DNA from: Sinotaia quadrata
Lineage: Eukaryota > Mollusca > Gastropoda > Architaenioglossa > Viviparidae
NCBI GenBank assembly: GCA_028829895.1
Contig: CM054181.1
Location: forward strand, 102,417,860-102,481,859
Direction of reading: 5' to 3'
Length of the DNA: 64,000 nt
Shown: positions 1-31,588 of the stretch, one piece after another
How the letters are laid out: each line of letters opens with the position of its first letter
Position numbering within the stretch: position 1 is the stretch's first letter
Notes under the pieces: model-generated
What the model saw: the letters and a program-made list of their open reading frames with translations, nothing else
Databases searched by the model: none
Told to the model about the DNA's origin: nothing
Position numbers and translations under genes: made by a program

Positions 1-691
1 TACTCTATTAGTATTACTGCTAGTACAAATCAACACAGAAAATTCATTGTTCTGTGTTTATTTCATATTGACTTTTAAAATGCATAAGTTTTTGAAAAGG
101 GCAAAACATAAATGCATCAGTAGAGTAAATCAACAATTTAGTATTACAGTTAATGGGTTATAAACAAAAAGTGTTACAGTTTTAGATATCATTAAAATAT
201 TCAGAAAGATATATATTATAACCTGTAGCATTTACTTATATTCAGAAGCTATATTTTATTTTTAAAAAATATTAGAAAAATATTAGGAGTAAAATTGAGT
301 TTTATGATTTCTGAAGGTGACTCCCACATTTTTATATAAAGTAATAGCTAAGATTAAAAATATTTGTTGTTTTATTATTACATCACCATTTTATGAGTTA
401 TCACCACTAGTGTGCCTGTAGAAATTTGTTGGTACATGTAATATATTAATTTAACATGCAAAAAACAATACCCCAGAATGAGTGTATGTACCTAAATTTT
501 GATATATTTTATTAGTCTGACTGAACTAAAATTATACTAGTCCCTAGCTTGTCATCTTGGTTTTAATTTGAGTGTACCAGGCTTTTTATTATTTTGAGAC
601 CACAGACCATTATGTCATCATCATTCCTTTTTAAGTTATCATACTTTTTATTATTATTTTCTCACATGACTGTTTTGGGTAAAATGTCTAG
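1..691. other. AT-rich sequence upstream of the first recognised exon
   Basis: No coding exon, RNA gene or clear promoter is recognised. It is AT-rich with scattered homopolymer runs and is probably an RNF111 intron or 5' flank. Confidence 0.5.
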
Positions 692-19095
<18,404 letters not shown>

Positions 19096-20469
19096 CACAG
19101 CTTAACTGTCCTAATATGTGACTGACATTTTCAGGAAACCAAATCATGACAGTGTTTGATTTTGTAACCAAGTCGGGGTACACAGACACTTGGTTTGCTC
19201 TGTCAACATTGATGCGATACCAGTTATTCAAGAAAATCGTACTTCTTTGTACATTTTAATACTACTATGCTTTGAGTCCTGCATCATCATCATACTGCCA
19301 ACTCGCCTTTCATTTTGTTGTATTCATTAGTGAGTGGGATGATAAGACTGCATGATGAAAGAAATGACATACCATTTGTTTATGCCGTTGACTGTGTATC
19401 TTATTCATTTAGAGTAGACTGGTGAAGAAAAGACTGAATGATATAAAAGAAATGACTTAGCATTTTATGTCCAATTGAATAAGAAAATGCTGATTCCACT
19501 ACAATTAGTTAAAAATTTTATCAGATTGGTACTGAAGAATTTTTGTTATATGCTTGGTACAGATTTGATTTCTAAATCTGGCATGTTTTTGCAGTTCAGA
19601 ATTTTTGGAAAAAGAGGCACGTTGGATTAAATGAGAAAATATTGGATATTTCTATTTTAAATACAGTTGACCCTGCATAACTTGAGGACCTTGCATAGTA
19701 TTATTGCATTTAATAAACAGTCTCCATAGGCCCTCATGTGTTCACATGATGGATGCAACCTCAATAGAGATCTGTTCACGATGATTATGGATGAATATTT
19801 AAACATATACCACATAGCAATTACATTCACATAACAACCATTGATCCAGAATGAATCATGGTCAGTATGTGTTCCACTGTACAAATTCCAAACTCTTGTG
19901 ATTTCCAAAATAATATTTTGTCATTAATGATTTCTGAAATGTTTATTGTTCAGTAATATAGACCCCCCACTTTTTTTTTTTTTTTACAGCATTTATAAAA
20001 CTGGATTGCTGGGATTAGAATTACAAAATTCATATATATTATATATTTTTTTGTTTTTGTCTAGTGACATTATGCACCAGTATAGCAAATGGGACCCTGG
20101 AATTGTGACTTTCATATGCATTCACCAAATAAATTTGGTAGAAAAGAATAATTCATAAATACTGGCCCCTGTTCTTTTCCAAAAATAAAAAGCCTAAGTA
20201 TTATATTTACAGTTACAAGCTGAGAAATCCATATGGTAATGATTCATATGTTCCAACTATAAAACTGAATTATTGGACAGTAACTGTATTTATTTTATAC
20301 CTTGCTTCAACTGTAGGCAATCCAGGAATATATAAATAACTTAATTTATAATGTATAAATTATTTTTCTTTATTTAAGTGTTTATAAACTTTTTCTATTA
20401 GTATGCAGACTTCTATTGGTCTAATATTTCTAGTCTTCTTAAACTTTACAAATTCAGTCATCTCTCTGC

Positions 20470-21005
20470 AGCACAAATTGAAGACTTAGATAAAGAGGGA
20501 AAGTTAAATTGTTTAGCCATGTTTGGCTAAAGTCCAAGGCTTAGTTAGATAAAGAGGGAAAGGCAAATTGTATAGATCTCTTTGGTTAAAGTCAGAGGCT
20601 TAGTTAGATAAAGAGGGAAAAGCAAATTGTCTAGCTCTGGTTAAAGTCAGAGGCTTAGTTAGATAAAGAGGGGAAGGCAAATTGTCTAGCCCTGTTTGGT
20701 AAAGTCAAAGACTTAGATAAAGAGAAGAAAACAAATTGTCTAGCTCTGTTTGGTAAAGTCAAAGACTTAGATAAAGAGAAGAAAACAAATTGTCTAGCTC
20801 TGATGAAAGTAAAATAGGATGCTTAAATAAAGAGGGAAAGGCTAATTGTCTCTTTTTGTTGGTTTTTTTTGTGTTGAAAATCAGACGGTGTGTAAAAGGG
20901 AAAGGTGAATTGTCTTGAGATATTTTGTGAAAGTAAAAGGCTAAGATAAAGAGGAAAAAATAATAGTCTAGCTCTTGTTGGTAAAAGTAAAAATCAGATG
21001 CTTAG
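20470..21005. repeat. ~60-bp degenerate tandem repeat
   Basis: Eight or so units share GCTTAGTTAGATAAAGAGGG, AAAGGCAAATTGTCTAG and TTGGTAAAGTC. The later copies are more diverged. Confidence 0.88.
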
Positions 21006-24000
21006 AGGATCCCTCATAAATATGAATGAAAAGGTGAAGTAAATTTCTCATATTGACTGGAAAGTGCAAATTGCTAACCACTTTAATAATGATTTACCAT
21101 TTTAAGAAAAAGATTTGATCTATGCACTATACTCATCCTATAATAGTTCATATTCATTGTCAGTTTCTGGTGTCAGAATGTCTTTTCAGTATCAGTTTGG
21201 CACCATAGTCAATAAGTTCCCAGGTTTTAGAAAATTTTAGATAAAGGAAATAATGTTCCTTGTCTTTGCTTGTAGTGATGATTGTGTAAAATATACAGAT
21301 TAGAGTAGTATAAACACCTAGTTTTGGACTTACAAAGAGTTTAATTATTTAATTTTAATCTAGAGAATGTCTTTGTTATAAAGTTTTATTTGTATAATAT
21401 TTCAAGGACTGTAAATTTTGAAGAAATGGAGACATTATAAAGTACACTTTTAAAACATCTTAAATGTTTTATACAATTTTAGACATGAACAGAAAATTCA
21501 TGGACTGACCCTGAAAATGCCTCAGTGTTGCAATTTTTGAAGCATGTTTGTAGTATGCTTAATGGTTATTTAGATTTAATTAATAACTCATAAATCACCT
21601 CTCTTAATTAGTGTGTGTTGTATAGGCGTTTTGTGTGTTTCATCCCATGCTACAAGTAGTAATTGTGCGGAGTAAAAAATATGCATCAAATTTTATTTCT
21701 GATTAAGATAAGTGCAACAGAAATCCACAAAATATTAAACTGCAGTGTTTGGAAAAGATGCTATTTTTTGTTCACAGACTTGTGGATTATAAAGTTTAAA
21801 ACTGGTTGCCTGTCCATCAGCAATGACTTCCCATTGTGAAAGTACCCAAGCACAATAAGTGCTTTTCCCTTAAAAATTTTTTGGCACCTGATAACTGTGT
21901 TCTTACATCTGCCAAAATCATATTTAGTTCATATTTATCTTTCTTCCCCAAGGTTTTAACTCTTAGCTTATTGTGAACAACTTCCCAAAACACTATAAGG
22001 GTTCAGGGAATTCACACTTAATGAATTAAGAATTTTGGATATAACTTATTTAAAACATCATTACCTCTTTTACAGAATGAGGCTTTTTCCTAGTATTATG
22101 ATCATTTAAAATTATGCTTTTTGATTAGATTAGAAAGGTTGGTTGTTTTTTTTTAACCCACTTATTTTATTTGCTTAAATATGCTAAAGAGAAATGGCTG
22201 TTGATCAACTGAATGGAAATTATTGGCAGGCTCCATTTCTTCAGATGATTTGAGAGAATTTATAGAAGCAAATAATTAGAGATATAAATAGTCCTATAGT
22301 GAGAGATATTTGGATGACAACATGAGATGCTTAGAGATCTCTTCATTTATCATTGATTATAAGGCAGTTTATGATCTCTAAAGATCTTTTCTATGACCAT
22401 CTTAGGTTTTGAACTGTGCACCATCTACTTTGAAGGCTATCTGAAGAATGGTCCATGAATATTAGGTTAACATTTCCCAAATATTCTCACACACACACAC
22501 ACACACTGCCATTTTTATCATACATACCATAGGAGTAAACCAAATATACAATAACAAGTTGCACCAGCCATAGTCAGATTATAATCTTTTTTAAAAATTA
22601 TAATTGACAATTTAATTTTAAAACCTATATTGATAAAAACTTGTTTAAAGATTTTGTTTCAACAAAGATATTTTGAAGTGAAATGCTATTTCTAAATATT
22701 TGTTGACAGATTTAATTGAACATATCTGATTTATATTTTAGTTGTAAATTACCAAAGCTTGTTTACTTCTGAATTTATTTTTTAAAGTGATGTTTCAGAT
22801 TAGGCCATTTTTGCTACAATTATTTGAGAATAATATTTTTTTCATTCAAAAATATTTTTTTTAACAAAATATGTATGTTAATCAAACTTTCAGAAAAACA
22901 GGCTTGCCAAAAACCTTTTAATTTTTAACAGATTTAATGGACACTTGTGGTTTTCTTTTTAAAAAAAATATTTTTTACCATATTTTAATAGAATATATGT
23001 AAGTTGAAGTGGTTTCAAAGCTTTGCAAGGAAAAAATGTTAATTTCATTTAATTATTAAAGTTCTAACAGCCCAGAGTCCCCATTATAGCTAACCCTTAC
23101 ATTATAGGTACTTGCTGATATTGATTTTTGTCATTCAAGATTTCTGTTTTCCAGTGCCTGATCACAAATTACACATAAAATACATTAGTAAAGAAATGTA
23201 TTTTTTTTCTGAATTAAGAAAACCATGTGGTGCTTCATTATTTGCAGTAAATATATTGCCACTTGTGAAATATTTATGTCTTTTAAAACTTATAATAGGC
23301 AAGTAACTCATATAGCTTACCAATGATTTTTCCCTTTACTGTATCATTATCTTCATTTTTTTCAGCATTTATTTATTCATATGCTCCTGAAATAAATGAT
23401 TTTGCCAATGTCAAATCAGAATCAAGAAGAAAAAGCTGTGGTTTACTTTTATTGGCTTGTGTGCAATGGTCAGAACTATTTAAATTCTTTGAGAACACAA
23501 TACATTTTGCAATTTTGGGTCTGTTTGCAAACATATTTATGTTTTTGTCTTGCTTGATACTGAGACTCTCAGTAAATGTATGTATATCTTAATGTGTCAT
23601 AGTTCACTGTTTTTAATACTTTGCCAGTTTGAGCCCTTGGTTTCCAACATTTTAAAGTTTTTGTCTTGCTTAATATTGCAACTCTTAGTGCCTGCATTTC
23701 TTAAAGCTTTGGAATTCACTGTTGTGATTTCTTGCTTATTGTATTCAAAGAATTATATTCTAGATTATTGGGCAAAATTAAATATTTCCTACCATTAATT
23801 CAATTCCTGAATAGTATTTTACAATTAATCCATGTAAAACCAGTGTATTGAAACAAAAGGAAAATATTTGTCTTACACAATTAAAGTTTTTTTTTTTTAA
23901 TATATTTAATATTTAAGCTATGAATGAAAAGAAAAAAGAAGAAAAAGAAAGAAAGAAAAGAAGAACTGGAAGGCAAGGAGGAAAGAAAAAGAATAGTATG

Positions 24001-24664
24001 CTAAGTAAAATAGATATAATGCAAATTGGGATGTTAAATGAATGTAAAATAATATACATTTATTTTCATCAGCTCAGATTTGCATAAGCATTTATTTATT
24101 CTTCCTTCAGCACACGTTATTTTTTCTTTGACATCATTTGTTTATATTTCATTTCTGGAAGAGTTCATCTTATCATATTTGATCTTTGAAAACATTCCTT
24201 TTCTAAGAGTACATATAGCCATAAACATGTTAACATATTTATGAATGATTGCTTTGAAACATTTCTTTCATTGCTCCATTGAATACCTAGAGGTGAAAGC
24301 TGTCTTTCATACAACAGATCAGCCTTCTTGAAGGGTGTCGTCTGGTCTAAGTGCACACAAGCCAATGCTTATTTGCTCACTTAATCTCCCAAAAAGGAGA
24401 TAAAAGAACTAACCCAGTAGTGTTCCTCAAATGTGAGTGTTGTCCTTTATTTTTATATTCACTCCATACATATGGACGATTGTGCAGACAGGGCAGTAGT
24501 TGCATGGCACTCAGAAATAATGACAGCTTGACTACAATTAGATATAGGCACAGATGGAATTACACCTATAAACATAAGCAGATGATGTGCTAGGTTAGGT
24601 TAGAATTGACATATTCTAGCTTTATCTTCAGGCAGTAATACAAGAGAGTATTATTAGGTGGCAA

Positions 24665-24840
24665 TTATGACATTTTGCTGGGAGATGGGCAAGAAGTTAA
24701 TTCTCCATCACCCTGGGCTGCCCATAACCTTATTCCCCAAAACACACCTTCTGGTTGGCCACACATTAGAAAGATAAATGACATTCAGGTATGTTTCCAG
24801 CCTGGGGATAAGGATCGGCCTTTCTAGAAGGTAGGTTTGT
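24665..24840. repeat. Dispersed repeat, copy 1
   Basis: Shares GATGGGCAAGA(A/T)GTTAATTCTCCA, CCCCAAAACACACCTTCTGG and TGGCCACAC with 42730-42915, in the same order and orientation. It is an unnamed interspersed element fragment. Confidence 0.8.
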
Positions 24841-26961
24841 GTGTAATCTATTTTTAGAGAAAGGGTGGGGGTGTGCTACATAAGTGACAGCAATACGGAT
24901 GTCCTCAAACCAGATCATTGAGTGAAAACAGCAATAGACAAAGGCTGTAGTTGTGTGCTAGAGTGCACTTTTCTACAAAGTACACATGCAAATGAATGGC
25001 CTATGAAATTAACCTCAGGTAGCAATCCTCCCCTATCTGTATGTGAGTGTGTGTAGGTATATATTATCCTCCCCCCTCTATGTATATCTGTAGAGAGAGA
25101 GAAAGGCTCCAGAAATTAAGTATTGTCTAGCTGCCTACTGGGAATTGCACATTTATGCTTCAGTGTTTTAGGGTATAGAAACTCAGCCACATGAATTCAC
25201 AAGGAATGTGGCATTACGCTGCTGTTGTTGACCCTTGCTCACATGGTATTGCAGAATTCCACCCCTCTTCCCAACCTCCACGTGGTGTCTGTAGTTTGGG
25301 AAGAAAATTTGAGTCTCTTGCTGCTGAACACCATCACCTTTCACATGCTAAATGGCACAGCAGAAAACGAGACTTCACACTTCCCTGCCCTTTCAGTTGA
25401 TAAATGGCACAGAGAGAGACAAGGCTCCATGCTTCTCTTGCGAAGATAATGGACCTTACCAGACTGGAGGTACTTGCCAACTGTTTATTTTTTTATTTCC
25501 CAAGTTCTGTTTAGCATTTTCTCTCCTCAGACAGCAAGGGATGTGATGAGGGTCACATACCTGATCTACAGAAATGCCATTCTGATACCAGTCCAAGTTT
25601 CAAATGACTGTTGACAAGTTTGGCTCATTACATGGATATAGTAATGAGGAGACAAGAAAGATCATAAACAGAACCATATCCTGCACAGTGTCCAGATAGA
25701 GATCAAGTGCCCTAGATGGTCAGTGTTCCATTTGACAACAGAACAGCTTTGGGCTTTAGTAGACTGTATGATGACAGAGGACTTAGTCATCATTTTGGCC
25801 CAGGTCCTTACCATTGTTTTGTGCCTTTACAAAAATTCTCTGATTGTGTCAGACTTCTCTAAGCACCTAGAACAAATAAAACAGGTATCTTATCTCAGGT
25901 ATCATGCCTTTAGAGATAATGCTATAAAGTTGTATGTCACACTCTGTGTTTTATTTCAAATAGTTACTGGTATCTAAGTCTTTCTGAAAGTGGATATCTG
26001 CAAAAGACTTGAGCACAACATGTGCTATTTAAAGATGCTGTCCACTAACAAATGCTTGTAATGCTATTCTTCTAAGGAGAACCTACCGTTAGACTGGATC
26101 TCTTAGAGAAAAGGTTCCAGTTCACATTCCAGACAAAGATATTTGATATGTTTCTTGTTTGGCCTTTCTGTCAATCCTTTTATCATGATTACAGAGGGTG
26201 TAGTTAATTCACAAGAGCAATCATAGATAATTGCTTTGTCAGTCTTTTTCAGAGACAAAATAACCCATTCATTCTGCCATCAAAATTAGCCAACTTGAAT
26301 TCTAAAACTTTATTGGTTATCAGACAGTCTACATTAATGGATCTGGTTTCATCTTGTATATTTGTTTATTTAGATTTGCTTTGCAGCACTATATGAAGAC
26401 CTCAGTTATTTCTGCTCGTATTCAGAAATAGGTGGTGATAGATATGATGAAAAGTTCTCACTAAGTGTTAGATATACTAAATTTGCTCTGTCATTTAAAT
26501 TCTGCAGTGGACTTGTCATTCTTAGACAGACACCAGAATTCTTTTGATGTCTCTATGAAAATAGTTAGACCTTGTTAGGGATGAACCTGACCACGACCCT
26601 CCTATATCCAGCCCCTTTTCTGTAATAAACTCTTTCACTTCAGTTCCACACCCAATCCATGTTGTCATGCAAATGCAGGTGTGTTAGATTGGTGGACTAT
26701 TCCCCATTTGTTTTTCAGGGAGGGTCACTCTGAGGACCTGAACTTAATCAGAAAAGTCTTTACTTATCATTTATGGAGAGTGAGGGAGTGGGAATGGACT
26801 AACAAAAGTTATCACATTCTGATAGTCTACTCCAAACTCTAGTTTACTCATAACACTATTGGATGGTGATGGTGGCAAATAAAACAGCTTTTGCCAGTTA
26901 GCTGTCAATTGGTGCTTAGACATAAACATATCATTATTATCACCACTGATGTGACAGTTTA

Positions 26962-27516
26962 TTGCTTGGACTGTCCCTCTTCGTTAGAACTGACACATCA
27001 TGCAACTGTTTCATAGCAATATGGTTTGTTGTGACAGATCATTACTGTTATAGACCAATATACCTTGGGATATATTGGCTGGCTGGTTGGTGGTTTCTCC
27101 TTCCTGGTTCCAACTGCATTCACAGTGGGTACTTTGCCAATCAGTGGAATGGCAGGCTGGAATACACCATTCCTTTAGCAATATTTCAGTCCCTGATTGA
27201 AGCATGCCACTCTGATACCAATAGCCCCATTCACATTACCCTACTATTGTTTTGCTTGTATGCACTCAAGGTTAATTTTTATTTTTGTTCTTATGAGGAA
27301 AATAATTGCCTCCTATGCATTAATCACTGCAAGTATACTCATCTGGAAAAAGAAATTTTTCTACATACTTTTTCCCTAATGCTGAACATAAGAGCATATA
27401 TAGAGGTCCTCTCAGTTTCTCTTTTTTCTTTGACCTCATTTATGGGGTACTTCATTGTCGGGATTTTTTTTTTATTTTTTTATTTTTGGGGGGGTGGGTG
27501 GGGGGTGGGGTTATGA
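26962..27516 (+). other. Unrecognised 184-codon open frame
   Basis: It opens without a stop for 184 codons and is rich in Phe, Leu, Ile, Tyr and Cys, ending in a Gly/Trp run from low-complexity T/G sequence. Another plus frame across 27043-27180 reads a Gly-rich hydrophobic stretch that ends in a stop. I recognise no family. It could be a decayed membrane-protein fragment or a chance frame in T-rich DNA. Coding status is doubtful. Confidence 0.15.
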
Positions 27517-30500
27517 GGGCCTATTTACCTTGGTTTACAAGCATGTAGAAAACATGATCATCTGGTAAGTATTCAAGGAAAATCTACACAAAAAGAATTC
27601 TTTCAGGTAGAACTTACTTTATAAAACAAGCTACACTACTTTCTCTCTTTTATTTTTTAAAACATGAAATTTTTGTTTTAGATCTTATTATTTTTATCAG
27701 TTTTCACTGAGGGATGTTATGATTTGAACTTGAATACGGGAAAAACAATTTGTCACTGAATACTTCATCATTTTGTTCTCAGTATCTTTCTTAAGTAGAT
27801 GCTTGAAATTTATGAAAAATGGAGAATTAAGAAATCTGAGTTGGTTTTTTTCGTTGTCTGTGATGATGTATGTATTATTTTGTGGTGTTGGAATTAGTCA
27901 TAATTTAAAGGAGGGGATACACATTTTCATTAGAACCATTCATTTCACAGTCATTTTGATTCCTCCCATTTTTATCTGGCTCCTGTAATATGAAATAGTC
28001 AAGAATGCAAAAGGAGATTTATATACAAAAAGAGCATAATTTAATTTCTTTGTTCTTGTACAAGTGAACTGGATACTGTTTCATGTTCAACATTTCAGGG
28101 TACACATTCATCTGTTTTTTATTCAGTTTCACCAAGAACATATAATAATTGTACTTTGTATATAGTTTGACATTTATTACTACCATTTCATTGTCATCAT
28201 GAATACATCCTTTATTAAATTAGGAGATAACCTTTGAACTGGAATTAGTCATGTTTCTAGTCATAAGTTTTAAGATTAGATTAAATATGGTTTTTGAATG
28301 ATTTTGTTTAATTCTTAACATTGTAATCTTTCAAGAGGTATGTATACTTTATAAAGTAAATTATTGAATTGTGTGATCACTGATTTTACATTATGTTGTT
28401 TTTTTCAAAAGTATGTAGCAATAATTGTGTGGATCTTGAATATACTCTTGCATAACTTCCATGAATCGTACAGTTAATTAGCAATGGATTTTATTACAAC
28501 ACAGCTTAAAGTGAAAGTTACTCTTATGTCTCCGATTGATGCTCTAATATATATCAGAACATCTTCAGCTTAACCAGTTATGCTGTCATTATCTTTTACT
28601 TATTAACTCCTTCACTGATTGCGTTTCATAAAGTGTATATCATTTAAAAAAGGAAATAACTAATATGCTGCTCTTTGATATTTTATAAAATGAAGAAGAA
28701 ACCATTCATTATGTTCACTCTTTATTTTCAAGCTAGAAATATATGTAGTAGGCTTTAAAATTTTTATTTAAACACATCTCTCCAGTAGAAGGAATTATGC
28801 AGCTCACGGTGAAGGGGTTAAACTTATGGGGAGGACATAACAAGCAGATTAAGCTAAATAATTAATTGAAAAATATCATGAATTACATCTGGGCATTTTA
28901 ATAATAAAAAACATTTAGTTTTGGCTTTTAAATAAATGTTGCTGTTAATTGTCTATACGTGCTTTGTATACTAATTGTTAAAGGATTAAAAGACACTTTC
29001 ATATGTTTTCTCATATAAATCAACATGCCACAAGCATTAAATGTTACACAATTTAAAATATATATATGTATATTTTTTTGCTATATATTTTTAAGAGATT
29101 GTGGTGAAGCATTTGTGTAATATAGTTCACACACTTTATTAAAAGGGGAAGAGAAAATGTCTCATTTGACTGAACATTAAAAATTTCTTGAGGATGGAAA
29201 AAATTGATTATGTTTGATCCTTGATATTCAGAATTATTTACATGTGTTGAATTTTATAAACAGAATTTTAGACCAGACTGACCTACGCAGCTTGAGTAGC
29301 ATAATTGTTGAAGGGTGAGATTAGCAAGTATGGATGTATGTACCATTGTTACTAGATCACTTGGATGTTACATTCAATTACAGAGTGGTCTTTTTTGAAC
29401 ATTTCAATCTGTTAACGTTAGTTATTGATACCTGATTTTTACTGTTGATTATGTACCTGTATAATTAGTAAAGTAAATGGCATTTGTAACGTTTTGGACA
29501 CGCTCGGAAGTCATCCTGATCTTGCAGAATTACTTTACTGTTTGAATAGTATTTATACATTTCATTGAGTTCTATGACATTAAATTTTTAAGAGATTAAT
29601 GTATTAATCATGCTGCATGCTTTTAAATATTTGTATGTGCATAATCATGGAAACCTATATGAAATGCAATGAAGAAACAAGTTGCAAGTTCTACCTCTAT
29701 TAATTTTATTATTTATATGTAGAGAAATCCCTTATAATTGCACTTCTTTGTATATACACAGTTTAATGCTTTGTCAGACAGAACAAGAGAATTCCTTTAG
29801 AGAGAATGAAGTATTTGTACATAAAATGGTGAGTTGGTATTATAATTTTTCTTCTCCTTTTCTCTCTTAATTTGATAGAAACCTCCATATGCAAAGTTGT
29901 TTTGGTGGTATATTAAGGTTGGGTTTTTTGGTTGTTAATTTTGTTTTTAATTTATTGTAGTATATTTTCAAAGACATTTTAGACTAATATTTTCTGCCTT
30001 TACGATTTAAAAGTGTTGTTTGCCCTACTTGTATAACATGTAAATTTTAAAAATATGACGAAACTTTGTCAAGTGCAAGACCAGCTGAGGTTGTGCAGTA
30101 TGTTGACTTATTATTATATAATTATATTGTCATACTTTTGCTGAGCTTCTTTTTGCCAACATTTGTGTGAAAACAAGGTTGTCTCAAATTTGGAATTGGA
30201 ATTAAAGAATATCTCAGTGAAATAGTTTGATCACAGAATGCAGTGTGACCATACATTATAAGAGTAACTAGGCATCGTGGATTCATTTGATGCTACTAGT
30301 TTCTACTCTAGTCTGATGAGCAAATGAATGCATGAATGTGCTTTGTTTTTGAAGTCATACATGTCAACAAAACCAAAAATAAGCAATAAATGATTAGAAT
30401 GATTTTATTTTTATCTTGATAAGTAACAAATGTTAAAACTGATGATCACTATACACGTGGCAAAAAATGTGCTTTTAATTAACAATACATTGTTATTATA

Positions 30501-30608
30501 AAGCAAACTATTCTGTATGCGAATGTTGTTCCATTCCCAGCTTGCCGTTTCTATGATATGTACACAACAAAGCTGTCAGTTAATGTATTGTATGTTTGCT
30601 GTAAAACT

Positions 30609-30614
30609 AATAAA
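30609..30614 (+). terminator. RNF111: Candidate distal polyadenylation signal of RNF111
   Basis: AATAAA is followed within 25 nt by a GT/T-rich stretch (GTGTGACTTTTCTTTCTG), the normal arrangement for cleavage and polyadenylation. It lies just before the convergent 3' end of the selenoprotein gene. Confidence 0.5.
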
Positions 30615-31064
30615 ACTTGAAACTTAAAGTGTGACTTTTCTTTCTGCAAGTTTATCAGAAAATTGGATAAATTTATCAAAACTAACATACAGCATTATAT
30701 AATGTATATGCCTTATTTGTTAACATCAGAAATGTCAAATTCTCTCTAGCACTATAATTTCCAATAAAATTATTTTTTTTATAAAATGGTTTCTCTTATG
30801 AAATTGAGAATGAATTGATACAACTGATAGTTTTGATACAATTATCACATAAGATTTAAAATTACTAAGAGTAAAAATGTGTAGAAAACATAACTACTGT
30901 ACACAACTTGAACTCATCATAAATAATGAACTTCAAAGATGTTAACATAATTTTGGGCAAATAATGTACAGTTAAAAAAAACCTGAGATGATTTAGCAAG
31001 AAAACATTACAATGATTCAACCATAGAGATGTTCCTCTAAACCAAGATGTCAGGTGAGCTGATC

Positions 31065-31145
31065 CAGTGTGTGCCCTGCATTTCTAAACATCAGGGACTA
31101 ACCAATACTTGGGGCTAGTCTCTTCATGATTGCAGTCACACACTG
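31065..31145 (-). promoter_or_regulatory. SECIS element of SELENOW2
   Basis: On the transcript strand, helix I pairs CAGTGTGTG with CACACACTG and CTGCA with TGCAG (14 bp, one small bulge). After an internal loop comes the ATGA...TGAT core (31124-31127 and 31090-31093). Helix II pairs GACTAGCC with GGTTAGTC (one G-U), closing an apical loop CCAAGTATT that holds the AA. The order and core match eukaryotic SECIS elements. It lies about 357 nt after the stop, in the right place to recode the TGA as selenocysteine. Confidence 0.85.
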
Positions 31146-31501
31146 TGCAGTCCAGCATCCAAAGTGAAGTCTGATGAGCTAGTTGTTCTGCTGTCTAAAT
31201 GAATTCTGTTTCAAATGAGCCACAGTACCACATCCTGCTTGCATTTGGGATCAGGGAGATGGAGTATTATTTTATTAAAGTATAACAAACTTGGCACTTA
31301 ATGTTGCAGGTTGAAGAATTTTATTTATGAGGCACAATTACCTGTTACTGATAACGAACGGAAGGCACAATTTTATTGATAGTGTAAAAATATCCATCTG
31401 GGCTCTAAGTTTAGTTTTAAATTATTCATATTATGAGTTAAGCAGCTATTCATAAGATAGGGTGACAACATCTGTCTGGTTGAATTTTGAGAGCTCAGAA
31501 C

Positions 31502-31588
31502 TTAAAGAATAACACAGCCTGGGCTTTGGGATTCAGTGATTTCAGGTGGCTCCTCTCCTTTGGCAGTGCGTTGCACGCAATCGAGAAC
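31502..31588 (-). CDS. SELENOW2: SELENOW2 exon 4, CaaX end and stop
   Basis: Acceptor GTTACAG. It encodes VLDCVQRTAKGEEPPEITES then QSPGCVIL and TAA. The CVIL box predicts prenylation and membrane attachment, as known for MIEN1. Confidence 0.94.
   Translation of the reverse strand, partial: VLDCVQRTAKGEEPPEITESQSPGCVIL

Larger units (their letters stand above)
19096..30630 (+). other. RNF111: Probable long 3' UTR of RNF111, with repeats and unresolved insertions
   Basis: No exon with a recognisable product lies between the RNF111 stop and a well-formed polyadenylation signal at 30609. The stretch holds a tandem repeat (20470-21000), a short (AC)n at 22491, a purine-rich tract near 23930-23995, and a block at about 24600-27500 that seems richer in G+C and has a dispersed-repeat copy at its left edge. 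An AATAAA near 19710 could end a shorter transcript. Treating the whole as UTR is an inference. Confidence 0.45.

Noticed and set aside
27043..27180. Hydrophobic Gly-rich stretch recalling a sodium/solute symporter segment
   Set aside because: The resemblance is only to general membrane-segment composition. It ends in a stop and no second conserved block was found nearby.
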